From positions 1 through 47,589 of the forward strand of contig JARGFK010000027.1 of NCBI GenBank assembly GCA_029211065.1: a stretch of DNA of 47,589 nucleotides. The letters run 5' to 3'. The notes under the pieces are model-generated. The model saw nothing but the letters and a program-made list of their open reading frames with translations, did not search any database and had not been told where the DNA came from. This DNA comes from Desulfobacterales bacterium (lineage in GTDB: Bacteria; Desulfobacterota; Desulfobacteria; Desulfobacterales; JARGFK01). The translations under genes and the position numbers were made by a program. This document shows, piece after piece, positions 8,150 to 16,006 of the stretch (position 1 is the first letter of the stretch; each line of letters opens with the position of its first letter).

Positions 8150-9238
8150 TTATCCGTGTTTCTGCTCGAATGCCTTCATAAAATCGGACAGTGCTTCAAC
8201 CGCGTTTAAACTCACGGCGTTGTAGAGCGATGCCCGGCAACCCCCCACCGAGCGATGCCCCTTGAGGCCATCCAGATCGTTTTGCGTTGCTTCCATTACA
8301 AATATTTTTTCGAGCGCTTCGCCGGGAAGGCGGAAGGTTACGTTCATCAGAGAGCGACTGGCGGGTTCGGCCGTACCCCGGTAAAAGTCACCGCTGTCGA
8401 AAATGTCATAGAGGACTTTGGCCTTTTTTCGGTTCAGCGCTTCCATCTTGGCAAGTCCGCCGATGGTCTCTTCCAGCCATTTCAATACGAGCTGCACCGT
8501 ATATACCGCGAAACAGGGCGGGGTGTTATACATGGAGTTGGTTGAAACAAAGGATTTATAAGACAGCATCGCCGGCATTTTATCGGGGATCCCGGCGAGC
8601 ATATCGTCCCGGATGATGACCATAGTGACACCGGCCGGGCCTATATTTTTCTGGGCGCCGGCGTAGATCAGTCCGAACGGTGCGGCCTTAAACGGTCGGC
8701 TCATCATATCCGACGACATGTCCGCGATGATCGGCACCCCGCCGGTATCCGGAAAGGTTTGCCACTGGGTGCCTTTAATGGTGTTGTTGGACGTGATATG
8801 GACATAAGCCGCGTCTTTATTCACGGTAACCGTTGAGGGTATATAAGAAAAGTTTTTATCCTCGGACGATGCAATCACTTTAACGGCTTTCCCCAGAACT
8901 GCAGCTTCTTTGATGGCTTTGGTCGACCATGTGCCGGTATTGATATAATCGGCTGATTTTCCATCCGGGAGAAAGTTCATGGGCACCATGTTAAACTGCA
9001 GGCTGGCGCCTCCCTGGAGAAAAACAACATGGAAGTCTTTACCCAGATTGAGCAGCCGCCGGGTTCGGGCAACGGCATCGTTGACGATATCGTCAAACCA
9101 TTTGGATCGATGACTGATTTCGGTAATGGACATGCCCGATCCGGCATAATTTAATAATGAAGCCTGAATTTCTTCGAGAACAGGCAGGGGCAATGCCGCC
9201 GGTCCCGGGTTAAAATTATAGATCCTGTTTTTTTTCAT
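8150..9238 (-). CDS. serC: Phosphoserine aminotransferase
   Basis: 362 residues, full length. PLP enzyme that makes 3-phosphoserine from 3-phosphohydroxypyruvate for serine synthesis. Motifs: YNFNPGPAALP at the start, FLQGGASLQFNMVPMN, DMSSDMMSRPF, the PLP lysine in GAQKNIGPAGVTMV, and the C-terminal GHRSVGGCRASLYNAV. GGAG lies seven bases before the ATG. It is transcribed away from hisD; the shared upstream region 9239-9469 holds promoters only. Confidence 0.96.
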   Translation of the reverse strand: MKKNRIYNFNPGPAALPLPVLEEIQASLLNYAGSGMSITEISHRSKWFDDIVNDAVARTRRLLNLGKDFHVVFLQGGASLQFNMVPMNFLPDGKSADYINTGTWSTKAIKEAAVLGKAVKVIASSEDKNFSYIPSTVTVNKDAAYVHITSNNTIKGTQWQTFPDTGGVPIIADMSSDMMSRPFKAAPFGLIYAGAQKNIGPAGVTMVIIRDDMLAGIPDKMPAMLSYKSFVSTNSMYNTPPCFAVYTVQLVLKWLEETIGGLAKMEALNRKKAKVLYDIFDSGDFYRGTAEPASRSLMNVTFRLPGEALEKIFVMEATQNDLDGLKGHRSVGGCRASLYNAVSLNAVEALSDFMKAFEQKHG

Positions 9239-9359
9239 CTCGTCACTCCCGATTTAAATTCGTTGGTACCAAAAAATTGAACTATTTCCTAAAGCAGATC
9301 GATCTGGATAAGTCAATCAGTATTTAGATGCGGCAACGGACGACAACATGCGCTTGTTG

Positions 9360-9388
9360 TTGACAATCCGCCCTGTTTTGTCTAAATC
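9360..9388 (+). promoter_or_regulatory. Candidate hisD promoter
   Basis: TTGACA at 9360-9365, a 17-base spacer and TAAATC at 9383-9388 (weak -10). About 80 bases upstream of the chosen hisD start. Weak support. Confidence 0.3.
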
Positions 9389-9469
9389 CTGTTTGTCGGG
9401 TTCATGTTTGATAATTTTCGGATCTGTTTCTTAAACCTGACCAGATTTATTGCGCTGAGGCAACCATTG

Positions 9470-10786
9470 ATGAAACCGAAAACGACTCTCATGAAAACGT
9501 ATCATTATCCGTCCAAGGCAGCGGAGTTGCGGTTGGCTGCAATCGTGAACCGGGGCCTGGGGTTTAAGAAAAAGGATCTGGCGGCCGTCACCCGCATCAT
9601 TGCGGATGTTGAAAAGAATGGCGATAAGGCCCTGATAAAATACGCGAATCGATTTGATTCACCCAAGCTGGACATCCGATCGCTTCAGGTTACGCCGGCG
9701 GAATTTAAACAAGCTGCCAAAAAAGTGGGCAAACCTTTTATGCGGGCTTTGAATCGGGCGTTTGCCCAGATTGAGGCTTTTCATCAAAAGCAACTGACCC
9801 GATCATGGCTGGACACCTCCAATGCGGGAAAGCTGCTGGGACAGCTGGTCAATCCGGTGGACTCGGCCGGGGTTTACGTCCCCGGAGGTACCGGCGGCAA
9901 AACGCCCCTGGTATCCTCTGTGTTGATGGGGGCGATTCCAGCCAAAATCGCAGGGGTAAGAAAGATTTCACTGGTGACGCCTCCCGATAAGGATGGTGCG
10001 GTGAATCCGCATATCCTGGCTGCGGCCAAAAAGGTCGGGGTTGACGCCGTGTATAAAATCGGCAGTGCCTGGGCCATTGCCGCCCTGGCATACGGCACCG
10101 AAACCGTACCGCAATGCAATGTCATCGTCGGACCCGGCAATATTTATGTAACCCTCGCCAAAAAAATACTGGCGGGAACCGTGGGGATCGATATCATCGC
10201 CGGCCCCAGCGAAATTCTGATCATTGCAGACAGCACGGCAACGCCGGCGTTCATTGCCGCGGACCTGTTGTCCCAGGCCGAACATGACCGTTTTGCTTCG
10301 GCCGTGATGGTGACGACTTCCGTAAAACTGGCCCAAGCGGTCGCCGATGCTGTCGACAGCCAGCTCCGGAATTTAGCCCGTAAAGACATTGCCGCAAAAT
10401 CCCTTGAAACATACGGCGCCATCATGATCGTGCCGGATATCGAGACGGCCTTTGAATTTGCGAACCGGATCGCACCGGAGCATTTGGAGCTTCATATTCA
10501 GCATCCCCTGGAGCAGATCGGCCGGATTCAAAATGCCGGGGCTGTTTTTATCGGCGATTATACACCGGAGCCTGTGGGCGACTACATTGCAGGCCCCAAT
10601 CACGTTCTGCCCACGGCTGGAACCGCCCGGTTCGCTTCGGCCCTGTCGGTTGACAATTTCATCAAAAAGACCAGCCTGATATACTATTCCAAAGAGGCAT
10701 TCAGGAAAGAGGCCGTGGATATCATGCGTCTGGCCGAGACGGAAGGGCTGGATGCCCACGCCAATTCCGTAAAGGTGCGGTTGTAG
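9470..10786 (+). CDS. hisD: Histidinol dehydrogenase
   Basis: 438 residues from the ATG at 9470, which has GAGG nine bases ahead. An upstream ATG at 9404 would add 22 atypical residues, and one at 9491 is also possible. Zinc enzyme catalysing the last two oxidations of histidine synthesis. Motifs: VDSAGVYVPGGTGGKTPL, GVRKISLVTPP, NVIVGPGNIYV, GIDIIAGPSEILIIAD, the zinc-binding DLLSQAEHD, RIAPEHLELH, and GPNHVLPTAGTARF near the end. No other his genes are in the window, so it is an isolated biosynthetic gene. Confidence 0.95.
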   Translation: MKPKTTLMKTYHYPSKAAELRLAAIVNRGLGFKKKDLAAVTRIIADVEKNGDKALIKYANRFDSPKLDIRSLQVTPAEFKQAAKKVGKPFMRALNRAFAQIEAFHQKQLTRSWLDTSNAGKLLGQLVNPVDSAGVYVPGGTGGKTPLVSSVLMGAIPAKIAGVRKISLVTPPDKDGAVNPHILAAAKKVGVDAVYKIGSAWAIAALAYGTETVPQCNVIVGPGNIYVTLAKKILAGTVGIDIIAGPSEILIIADSTATPAFIAADLLSQAEHDRFASAVMVTTSVKLAQAVADAVDSQLRNLARKDIAAKSLETYGAIMIVPDIETAFEFANRIAPEHLELHIQHPLEQIGRIQNAGAVFIGDYTPEPVGDYIAGPNHVLPTAGTARFASALSVDNFIKKTSLIYYSKEAFRKEAVDIMRLAETEGLDAHANSVKVRL

Positions 10787-10896
10787 GCGGCACTGAAGGA
10801 TATGTTTTTTGAAATTTCAGCTCGAAATGGTTCTTCATACTTAGCGCAGATGAAAATGTAGATTTTGCACCTATCCCGTTTGAGAGGGGGCCAAAC

Positions 10897-11958
10897 ATGC
10901 TGAAACCCAAGGTCTTTATTTTCTCTCCGGCTGATCCCACCGGCGAAACCTACCGCCAGATGGCGTCCGACGGTTGCGATGTTGTTTTAGGGGATGCGTC
11001 CTGGCATACACCCATGGGGAACAACGAGGAAGATATGTGCGAGATGGCAAAGGGGGCCGACGCCCTTTCCGGCACGTCCATCCGCAGCAGTCCCATCACA
11101 GCCCGGATCATGGCCAGTGCGCCCGAACTTCGCATCATCGCAAAGACGACGATCGGGGTGGATGACGTTGATTTGACGGCCGCAACCGAACGGGGTGTCC
11201 TGGTGACCCACTGCCCGGCGGAGGCCAACTGGAGCGGCGTTGCCGAAGGCACTCTGGCGATCATCCTGACGCTGCTGAAAAAACCGCGTGAAAGGGATGA
11301 GGCCGTCAAGCGGGGTGAGTGGCGCGATCCGGCGCTCCAGGGGCGATATATCGGAAGGCGGCAGGACGGTTACGCCGGTTTGACGGTGGGCATCATCGGG
11401 TTGGGAAGAATTGGTTGCCGTCTGGCCGAACTGCTGGGGCCTTGGCGGGTTCGGATCCTGGCCTGTGATCCCTATGTGGACCTTTCGCGCTTTGTTCTCT
11501 GTAACGCCGAACGGGTCGATCTCGATACCCTGCTGCGGGAATCCGATATTGTCAGCCTGCATGTCACCCTGACCGAGGAGACCCGTATGATGATCGGGTC
11601 GAGGGAGCTGGGGCTGATGAAACCGGATGCGATCCTGGTGAACACCGCGCGGGGGCAGGTAATCGATGAGGACGCCATGATAAGGGCCCTGCAAAACGGC
11701 AAACTGGCGGCAGCCGGGCTGGATGTATTCCAGAACGAGCCCCTGCCGCCGGATTCATTGCTGCGCGAGCTGGGACACAAGGTGCTGCTGTCGCTCCACA
11801 TGGTGACTTCGAACCTGAACAGCGGACTGAAACCGGGGATCGAATGGGCAACCCGTTCGATGTTCAGCGCTTTAAGGGGCGAGGTTCCGGACAACGTTTT
11901 CAACAAGGAGGTTATTCCCAAGTGGCTGGAGCGTTTCGGAGGACGTAAAGTTCTTTAG
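10897..11958 (+). CDS. D-isomer-specific 2-hydroxyacid dehydrogenase
   Basis: 353 residues. NAD(P)-dependent oxidoreductase of the phosphoglycerate dehydrogenase/D-lactate dehydrogenase superfamily. The N-terminal part has TTIGVDDVDL. The Rossmann motif is GIIGLGRIGCRLAE at about 165. Catalytic Arg is in NTARGQVIDE, Glu in VFQNEPLP and His in LSLHMVTSN. It lacks an ACT domain, so it is not a classical full-length SerA. Its 2-oxoacid substrate cannot be told from sequence. The ATG follows GAGAGGGGG. Confidence 0.9.
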   Translation: MLKPKVFIFSPADPTGETYRQMASDGCDVVLGDASWHTPMGNNEEDMCEMAKGADALSGTSIRSSPITARIMASAPELRIIAKTTIGVDDVDLTAATERGVLVTHCPAEANWSGVAEGTLAIILTLLKKPRERDEAVKRGEWRDPALQGRYIGRRQDGYAGLTVGIIGLGRIGCRLAELLGPWRVRILACDPYVDLSRFVLCNAERVDLDTLLRESDIVSLHVTLTEETRMMIGSRELGLMKPDAILVNTARGQVIDEDAMIRALQNGKLAAAGLDVFQNEPLPPDSLLRELGHKVLLSLHMVTSNLNSGLKPGIEWATRSMFSALRGEVPDNVFNKEVIPKWLERFGGRKVL

Positions 11959-12182
11959 GGAATCATGTGCGGCCAGGCGTGCGTAAGGCAATATCCGACC
12001 CTATGAGGGTTATCTTTGTTGGAATTTCATTCCCATATTGATATTCCAAATGTCAAATTTCAAACGGTTCGGCTGACTCACCGCCCTGAGCCAACTCGAA
12101 GGGCAAATTCAAATGACCAAAATTCGAAAATATAAACAACCATGTTTAACCAACTTGGGGGCGTCTGCAAAAGGGGGAGCAC

Positions 12183-12677
12183 ATGACGGATACCAGAATA
12201 TTGGAGGGAAAAAAACTTCTGATCGTTGATGATGAACCGGACGTGCTGGACACTTTAAAAGAGTTGCTGGATACGTGCTTGATTGATACGGCAACCGATT
12301 TTAGATCAGCCCGAACGCTTCTTGACCAGAACGAGTATGACGCTGCCGTATTCGACATCATGGGGGTTAAGGGGTATGACCTGCTGGATATCGCCAATAA
12401 AAAAGGGATTCCATCCCTGATGCTGACTGCGCATGCACTGAGTCCGGACAATTTCGCCAAATCCATTTTGGCCGGCGCCAAGGCTTACCTACCCAAAGAA
12501 AAAATGACGGATATCGCTTTTTATCTGGCGGATTTTCTCCAGGCGCAGATGAACCCCAAAAAGCCCTTTAAATGGTTCTATCGCCTCAAGGATTTTTATG
12601 AATCGCAGTTTGGAAAGGACTGGCTCGAAAAATACAGGGAACTGAGGGATAAGTACGGGCCTTTTTACGATGATTAA
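12183..12677 (+). CDS. Single-domain response regulator with a conserved C-terminal tail (copy 1)
   Basis: 164 residues. A complete receiver domain occupies 10-125: acidic pair D16-D17, phospho-acceptor D58 (AVFDIMGVKGYDLL), T82 (LTAHA) and K105 (LPKEK). There is no DNA-binding or enzymatic output. Instead there is a roughly 40-residue tail, FYRLKDFYESQFGKDWLEKY, ending in acidic residues. The paralogue at 31748 has the same layout and tail. No histidine kinase is adjacent, so it is an orphan that probably works through protein binding. The ATG follows GGGGGAG. Confidence 0.9.
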   Translation: MTDTRILEGKKLLIVDDEPDVLDTLKELLDTCLIDTATDFRSARTLLDQNEYDAAVFDIMGVKGYDLLDIANKKGIPSLMLTAHALSPDNFAKSILAGAKAYLPKEKMTDIAFYLADFLQAQMNPKKPFKWFYRLKDFYESQFGKDWLEKYRELRDKYGPFYDD

Positions 12678-12711
12678 ATGAGGACTATCTGCCCCAAAAG
12701 AGAATTGAATC

Positions 12712-12914
12712 GCTGTCGGATTATCCCCGAAAAGGGCATGAAAAACTCGGGTCTAAGTGACCGTAAGGCCGAACAGGATCTTACAGTTGAGATTTTTTTC
12801 TGGGCAAATCGAGTGAGATGAGTGCTACGAGAGAAGGTGACACATCTGTTCGGCCTAACGTTCACTAAGCCCCTCAAACAGTTTCATACCCTTTTCGGGA
12901 ACAATCCGCCAGCT
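12712..12914. repeat. Large imperfect inverted repeat, MITE-like, about 203 bp
   Basis: The left arm (12712-12777) and the complement of the right arm (12846-12914) share CGGATT, CCCGAAAAGGG, ATGAAA, CTTAGTGA/CTAAGTGA and AGGCCGAACAG in the same order, giving arms of about 66-69 bases around a 68-base centre. No ORF is credible. It sits between the convergent response-regulator and VWA genes. It could be a non-autonomous element or form a large transcript hairpin acting as a bidirectional terminator. Confidence 0.75.
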
Positions 12915-12976
12915 TGCATGAGCGGCCTGGCCTTTGTTTCAAACCATTCCGTGATTAATTCGAGAACTTCGCAAAA

Positions 12977-14167
12977 TCAGCGGGATATGATCCGGGCCAT
13001 CAGATGCGCCGTCTTGTTGAGATTTTTCAGACTGTCGGCCGGCAGCAAGTAGTCGATATAGGGAAGGGCTGTTTTCATTCCCTGGCAAAGAGGCTGATAA
13101 TCCGGGTCCCCGGCCAGGGGGTTTATCCAGATGATCCGGTTGGCCCTGCGTCGCAGGCGCTGCATTTCATGCTGCAGCAAATCCTTTTCCCCCAGGTCCC
13201 AGCCGTCGCTTAAAATAACCACCACGGTCCGCCGGCTTAAAAGCTGTCGGCCCTGATCCTGGTTAAACTGGTGCAGGGATTGGCCGATGCGGGTTCCCCC
13301 CGACCAATCCGGGACATGCCGGCAGATGGTATCCATCACCTGTTCGATACGCAACCTTCGGACAATAGCGGTGATGTTAACCAAAGCGGTGGAAAAAACA
13401 AATATTTCCGATTTAAGGCCGACCATTCTGAGGCTGGGGATAAGTGGCAGGACCATCCGGGCGTAACGGTCCATGGAGCCGCTGACATCGATGAGGAACA
13501 CCACGCGTTTGAGTTTTTTTCTGCGCGTTTTATAATAAAGCGCCAGCGGCAGGCCGTCATATTTCAGGCTGCGCCGCATGACGCTGGGAAAGTCGATATC
13601 CGCCGTTTTACGTGTCTTTTTAAAACGGCGGGATGGGAAGGGCCTGAAAGGGTTGAGAATATTTTTTATGGCGCGTTCTGCAGAGGGAATGTCGGCTTTG
13701 TCGAAACAGGACGTGATTTTTTTTTCAACAGCCGGCAGTGGGCTGTATGAGGTTTCATGGTCGGCTCCGCTATGATCGGCGCTTGTATCTGCTGAGAGCT
13801 CTCCGACAACGGACTGAAGATCGGTTTCGCAGGCTGCCGGTTGATCCATGGGGGGGGCTTCAGGGAATCCGGTGATGGGGGTGGGGTCCGGCGCACCCAT
13901 CGGCTCGTCCCAGAATGCGTGAAAGCAATCGGCAAACTGATGCCATTCCTCTCTATTTTTAGCCAGGTTCGAGCGCAGCGAAGAGAAGAAATCTTCCCGG
14001 ATAAACGGATCAATTTCCAACAAGCTGCAAACGGCATCCCGGGTTGCGCTGGGCGACACTTTAAAACCGCGGCGGTTGAGAAAATCGGAAAACCGGATAA
14101 TCTTTTCCGTCAACCCCCCCGGATTTTTTTCTTTGATGGGATCAAATGAATTCGGACCGCTGGTCAT
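12977..14167 (-). CDS. VWA-domain protein, CoxE-like
   Basis: 396 residues. The N-terminal half is poorly conserved and charged. The C-terminal half is a von Willebrand A domain with an intact MIDAS metal motif (FLIDVSGSMDRYARM), the threonine segment WSGGTRIGQSL, and VVVILSDGWDLGEKDLL. This matches the CoxE group that pairs with MoxR-type AAA+ ATPases in maturation or remodelling of metalloenzymes. The MoxR partner lies directly upstream and the two overlap by 26 bases. No CO dehydrogenase or other obvious client gene is adjacent, so the target is unknown. Confidence 0.88.
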   Translation of the reverse strand: MTSGPNSFDPIKEKNPGGLTEKIIRFSDFLNRRGFKVSPSATRDAVCSLLEIDPFIREDFFSSLRSNLAKNREEWHQFADCFHAFWDEPMGAPDPTPITGFPEAPPMDQPAACETDLQSVVGELSADTSADHSGADHETSYSPLPAVEKKITSCFDKADIPSAERAIKNILNPFRPFPSRRFKKTRKTADIDFPSVMRRSLKYDGLPLALYYKTRRKKLKRVVFLIDVSGSMDRYARMVLPLIPSLRMVGLKSEIFVFSTALVNITAIVRRLRIEQVMDTICRHVPDWSGGTRIGQSLHQFNQDQGRQLLSRRTVVVILSDGWDLGEKDLLQHEMQRLRRRANRIIWINPLAGDPDYQPLCQGMKTALPYIDYLLPADSLKNLNKTAHLMARIISR

Positions 14168-15038
14168 GGTCGGCCCATATCTCCTCTTTAAATTTTTGGA
14201 TATCCTCGTGATATTTCAAGATACAACCCAGGGTCTCCAAAACAATCTCTTCGTCCAGATGGTCTTTGTGCATCGCCAAGAGCGCCCGGGCCCAGTCCAG
14301 TGTTTCCGAAATGCCGGGCTTTTTTAATAAATCGGCCGTTCGCATCTTCTGCATAAACCCGGTTATCTGTTCGGCGAAACGGCCTTCAATGCCGGGCAGG
14401 CGGGTTGTGATGATGCGGTATTCTTTTTCAAAGCCGGGGTATTCAATCCAATGGTACAGGCATCGCCTTTTGAGGGCATCATGGATGTCACGGGTTCGGT
14501 TCGATGTGATGACCACCAGGGGCTTTGTTTTTGCAGCCAGGGTGCCGACCTCGGGAATCGTTACCTGAAAATCAGAGAGGATTTCCAGTAAGAACGCTTC
14601 GAATTCTTCATCGGACCGGTCAAGCTCATCGATCAGTAGAATCGTCGTGTTGCCGGCCGGCCGTAAAATAGCCTCCAGCAGCGGACGTTTAATCAGAAAT
14701 TTAGGGCTGTAAATGGCCTGTTCAATTTCTTCCCTGATCTTCTCGCCCTTTTCTTCCATTCTGATGTGCAGGAGCTGTTTGGGATAATTCCATTCATAAA
14801 GGGACGTACGGACATCAAGTCCTTCATAGCACTGCAACCGGATAAGCTCCGTCCCGAACATTTTTGCCAAAACAATCGCCACCTCAGTTTTGCCGACACC
14901 CGGTTCGCCTTCAAGGAAAACCGGCTTCTCCAGGCGGTCGGCCAAAAAAAGAACCGTTGCCAGGGAGCGTTCGGCAATATAGTGGACATCGGCAAGCCTG
15001 GACATGACATGGTCGATGGATGTGAAACGTGGGGCCAA
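14142..15038 (-). CDS. MoxR-family AAA+ ATPase
   Basis: 298 residues. Walker A GEPGVGKTE (residues 44-52), Walker B ILLIDELDRSDEEFEAFLLEIL, sensor 1 VVITSNRTRDIHDALKRRCLYHWIEYP with the arginine finger. This is the MoxR/CoxD type of chaperone-like ATPase that works with VWA proteins. The start is TTG at 15038, with AAGGAG eight bases ahead. It is the first gene of a two-gene minus-strand unit with the VWA protein. Confidence 0.9.
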   Translation of the reverse strand: MAPRFTSIDHVMSRLADVHYIAERSLATVLFLADRLEKPVFLEGEPGVGKTEVAIVLAKMFGTELIRLQCYEGLDVRTSLYEWNYPKQLLHIRMEEKGEKIREEIEQAIYSPKFLIKRPLLEAILRPAGNTTILLIDELDRSDEEFEAFLLEILSDFQVTIPEVGTLAAKTKPLVVITSNRTRDIHDALKRRCLYHWIEYPGFEKEYRIITTRLPGIEGRFAEQITGFMQKMRTADLLKKPGISETLDWARALLAMHKDHLDEEIVLETLGCILKYHEDIQKFKEEIWADHDQRSEFI

Positions 15039-15400
15039 AGGCGTCTCCTTAACGATGAGGTTATCATACGAATTGTCTGCTGAGACTGTGATTTCAATCA
15101 GAATAAAAATCAGCAGGCTGAAATGTCAACATAAAAAGCATGAATATGAATTATAGGCCGTTTTAACTTATGGCTTTTAATTGGCCCGATTGAATGCTAA
15201 GACCCTATATTCTGGTTGAAAATGGGTGAGAATCGAGCTGGTACAAAATTCAGGCGTGAAATTTTTTGTATGTTACTTATAGCGGTTGTCAAAAAAGCGT
15301 TCCGTTATCCCAACGTTTTTTTCTACAACCGCTTATACCGCCATTCATTGTTACGGACCTTTATTATGAAAAGCGGTATAGATCAAAGTGATTTTTTCCG
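15039..15400. other. Intergenic region with repeat family A, copy 1
   Basis: No gene seen. This is the upstream region of the MoxR/VWA unit on the minus strand. On the right it contains the direct repeat annotated at 15278-15380. Confidence 0.65.
15278..15380. repeat. Repeat family A, copy 1
   Basis: A 103-base element starting TATAGCGGTTGTCAAAA and ending AAGCGGTATA. It contains two nested inverted pairs: AGCGGTTGT with ACAACCGCT, and TATACCGC with GCGGTATA. A near-identical copy in the same orientation lies at 15817-15919, with most differences single substitutions. Confidence 0.85.
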
Positions 15401-15725
15401 ATGACCAAATTTCTTGCGATATTTCTTTCTTTCTACACCGCAATGCATGCAGTGTTCTATTTTCGTGTGAGAACGCTTCTGCCTGGGCGCCGGTATATTC
15501 ATGTTCTTTTTATTTTGTTTCTCTACCCACGGCGGTCAAATTTATCCTTTCAACTACCTGGTGTCCCTGCAATACCCGCTGCCGATGGGCATGGTGGCGC
15601 TTCAAGCAGAATCGTTTCTCTATACCAACCGGGGTTCCGGCACATGGGGCCCGCAAGTACGGTTGTTATCCCCGCCGGAAGTAACCGTCATAGAGCTGGT
15701 AAGGAAAAAGAGTCGTTCGGGTTAG
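15401..15725 (+). pseudogene. Metallophosphoesterase (YkuE-like membrane type), middle deleted
   Basis: The ATG at 15401 starts a typical membrane-anchor segment (MTKFLAIFLSFYTAMHAVFY, then FRVRTLLPGRRYIHVLF). From about 15520 the frame changes, and the other frame carries the end of the same family: STHGGQIYPFNYLV (the final GHTHGGQ metal motif), TNRGSGTWGPQVRLL and SPPEVTVIEL. About 200-250 residues with all the other metal ligands are gone. The remnant lies exactly between two direct copies of repeat family A. The first His of GHTHGG and the preceding metal motifs are missing, so no activity is expected. Confidence 0.8.
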
Positions 15726-15816
15726 TGCTAAGTGGAAAACAGATTGAGCGGTTGACAAAGATAAAACGCATCATGTAATTTAGGGCGGATATTTAAAACG
15801 GCTATTACATTTATTT

Positions 15817-15919
15817 TATAGCGGTTGTCAAAAAAACGCTCCGTTATTCCAACAGTTTATTCTACAACCGCTTATACCGCAATTCATTGTTTCGAAACTT
15901 TATTATGGAAAGCGGTATG
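15817..15919. repeat. Repeat family A, copy 2
   Basis: Direct copy of 15278-15380 with the same nested inverted pairs (AGCGGTTGT/ACAACCGCT and TATACCGC/GCGGTAT). It occupies the nadE upstream region and overlaps a spurious upstream extension of the nadE frame. Confidence 0.85.
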
Positions 15920-16006
15920 GTAATAAAACAGAATTGTCCGGCTGCAAAACAAAATGTTATTTTGACAACGGGACAAATTAAAACCCGCTTAACCGAAATG
16001 CTGAAA

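Noticed and set aside
12822-13052. 76-residue plus-strand frame in the VWA 3' region
   Set aside because: It crosses the right arm of the inverted repeat and the end of the minus-strand VWA gene; no protein features.
15278-15919. Could the repeated units be a CRISPR array?
   Set aside because: Only two copies about 540 bases apart, 103 bases long and palindromic, with a gene remnant between; no spacers or cas genes.
15887-16006. N-terminal extension of NadE (40 residues)
   Set aside because: The stretch overlaps repeat copy 2 and is unlike any NadE start; conservation begins at the ATG at 16007.
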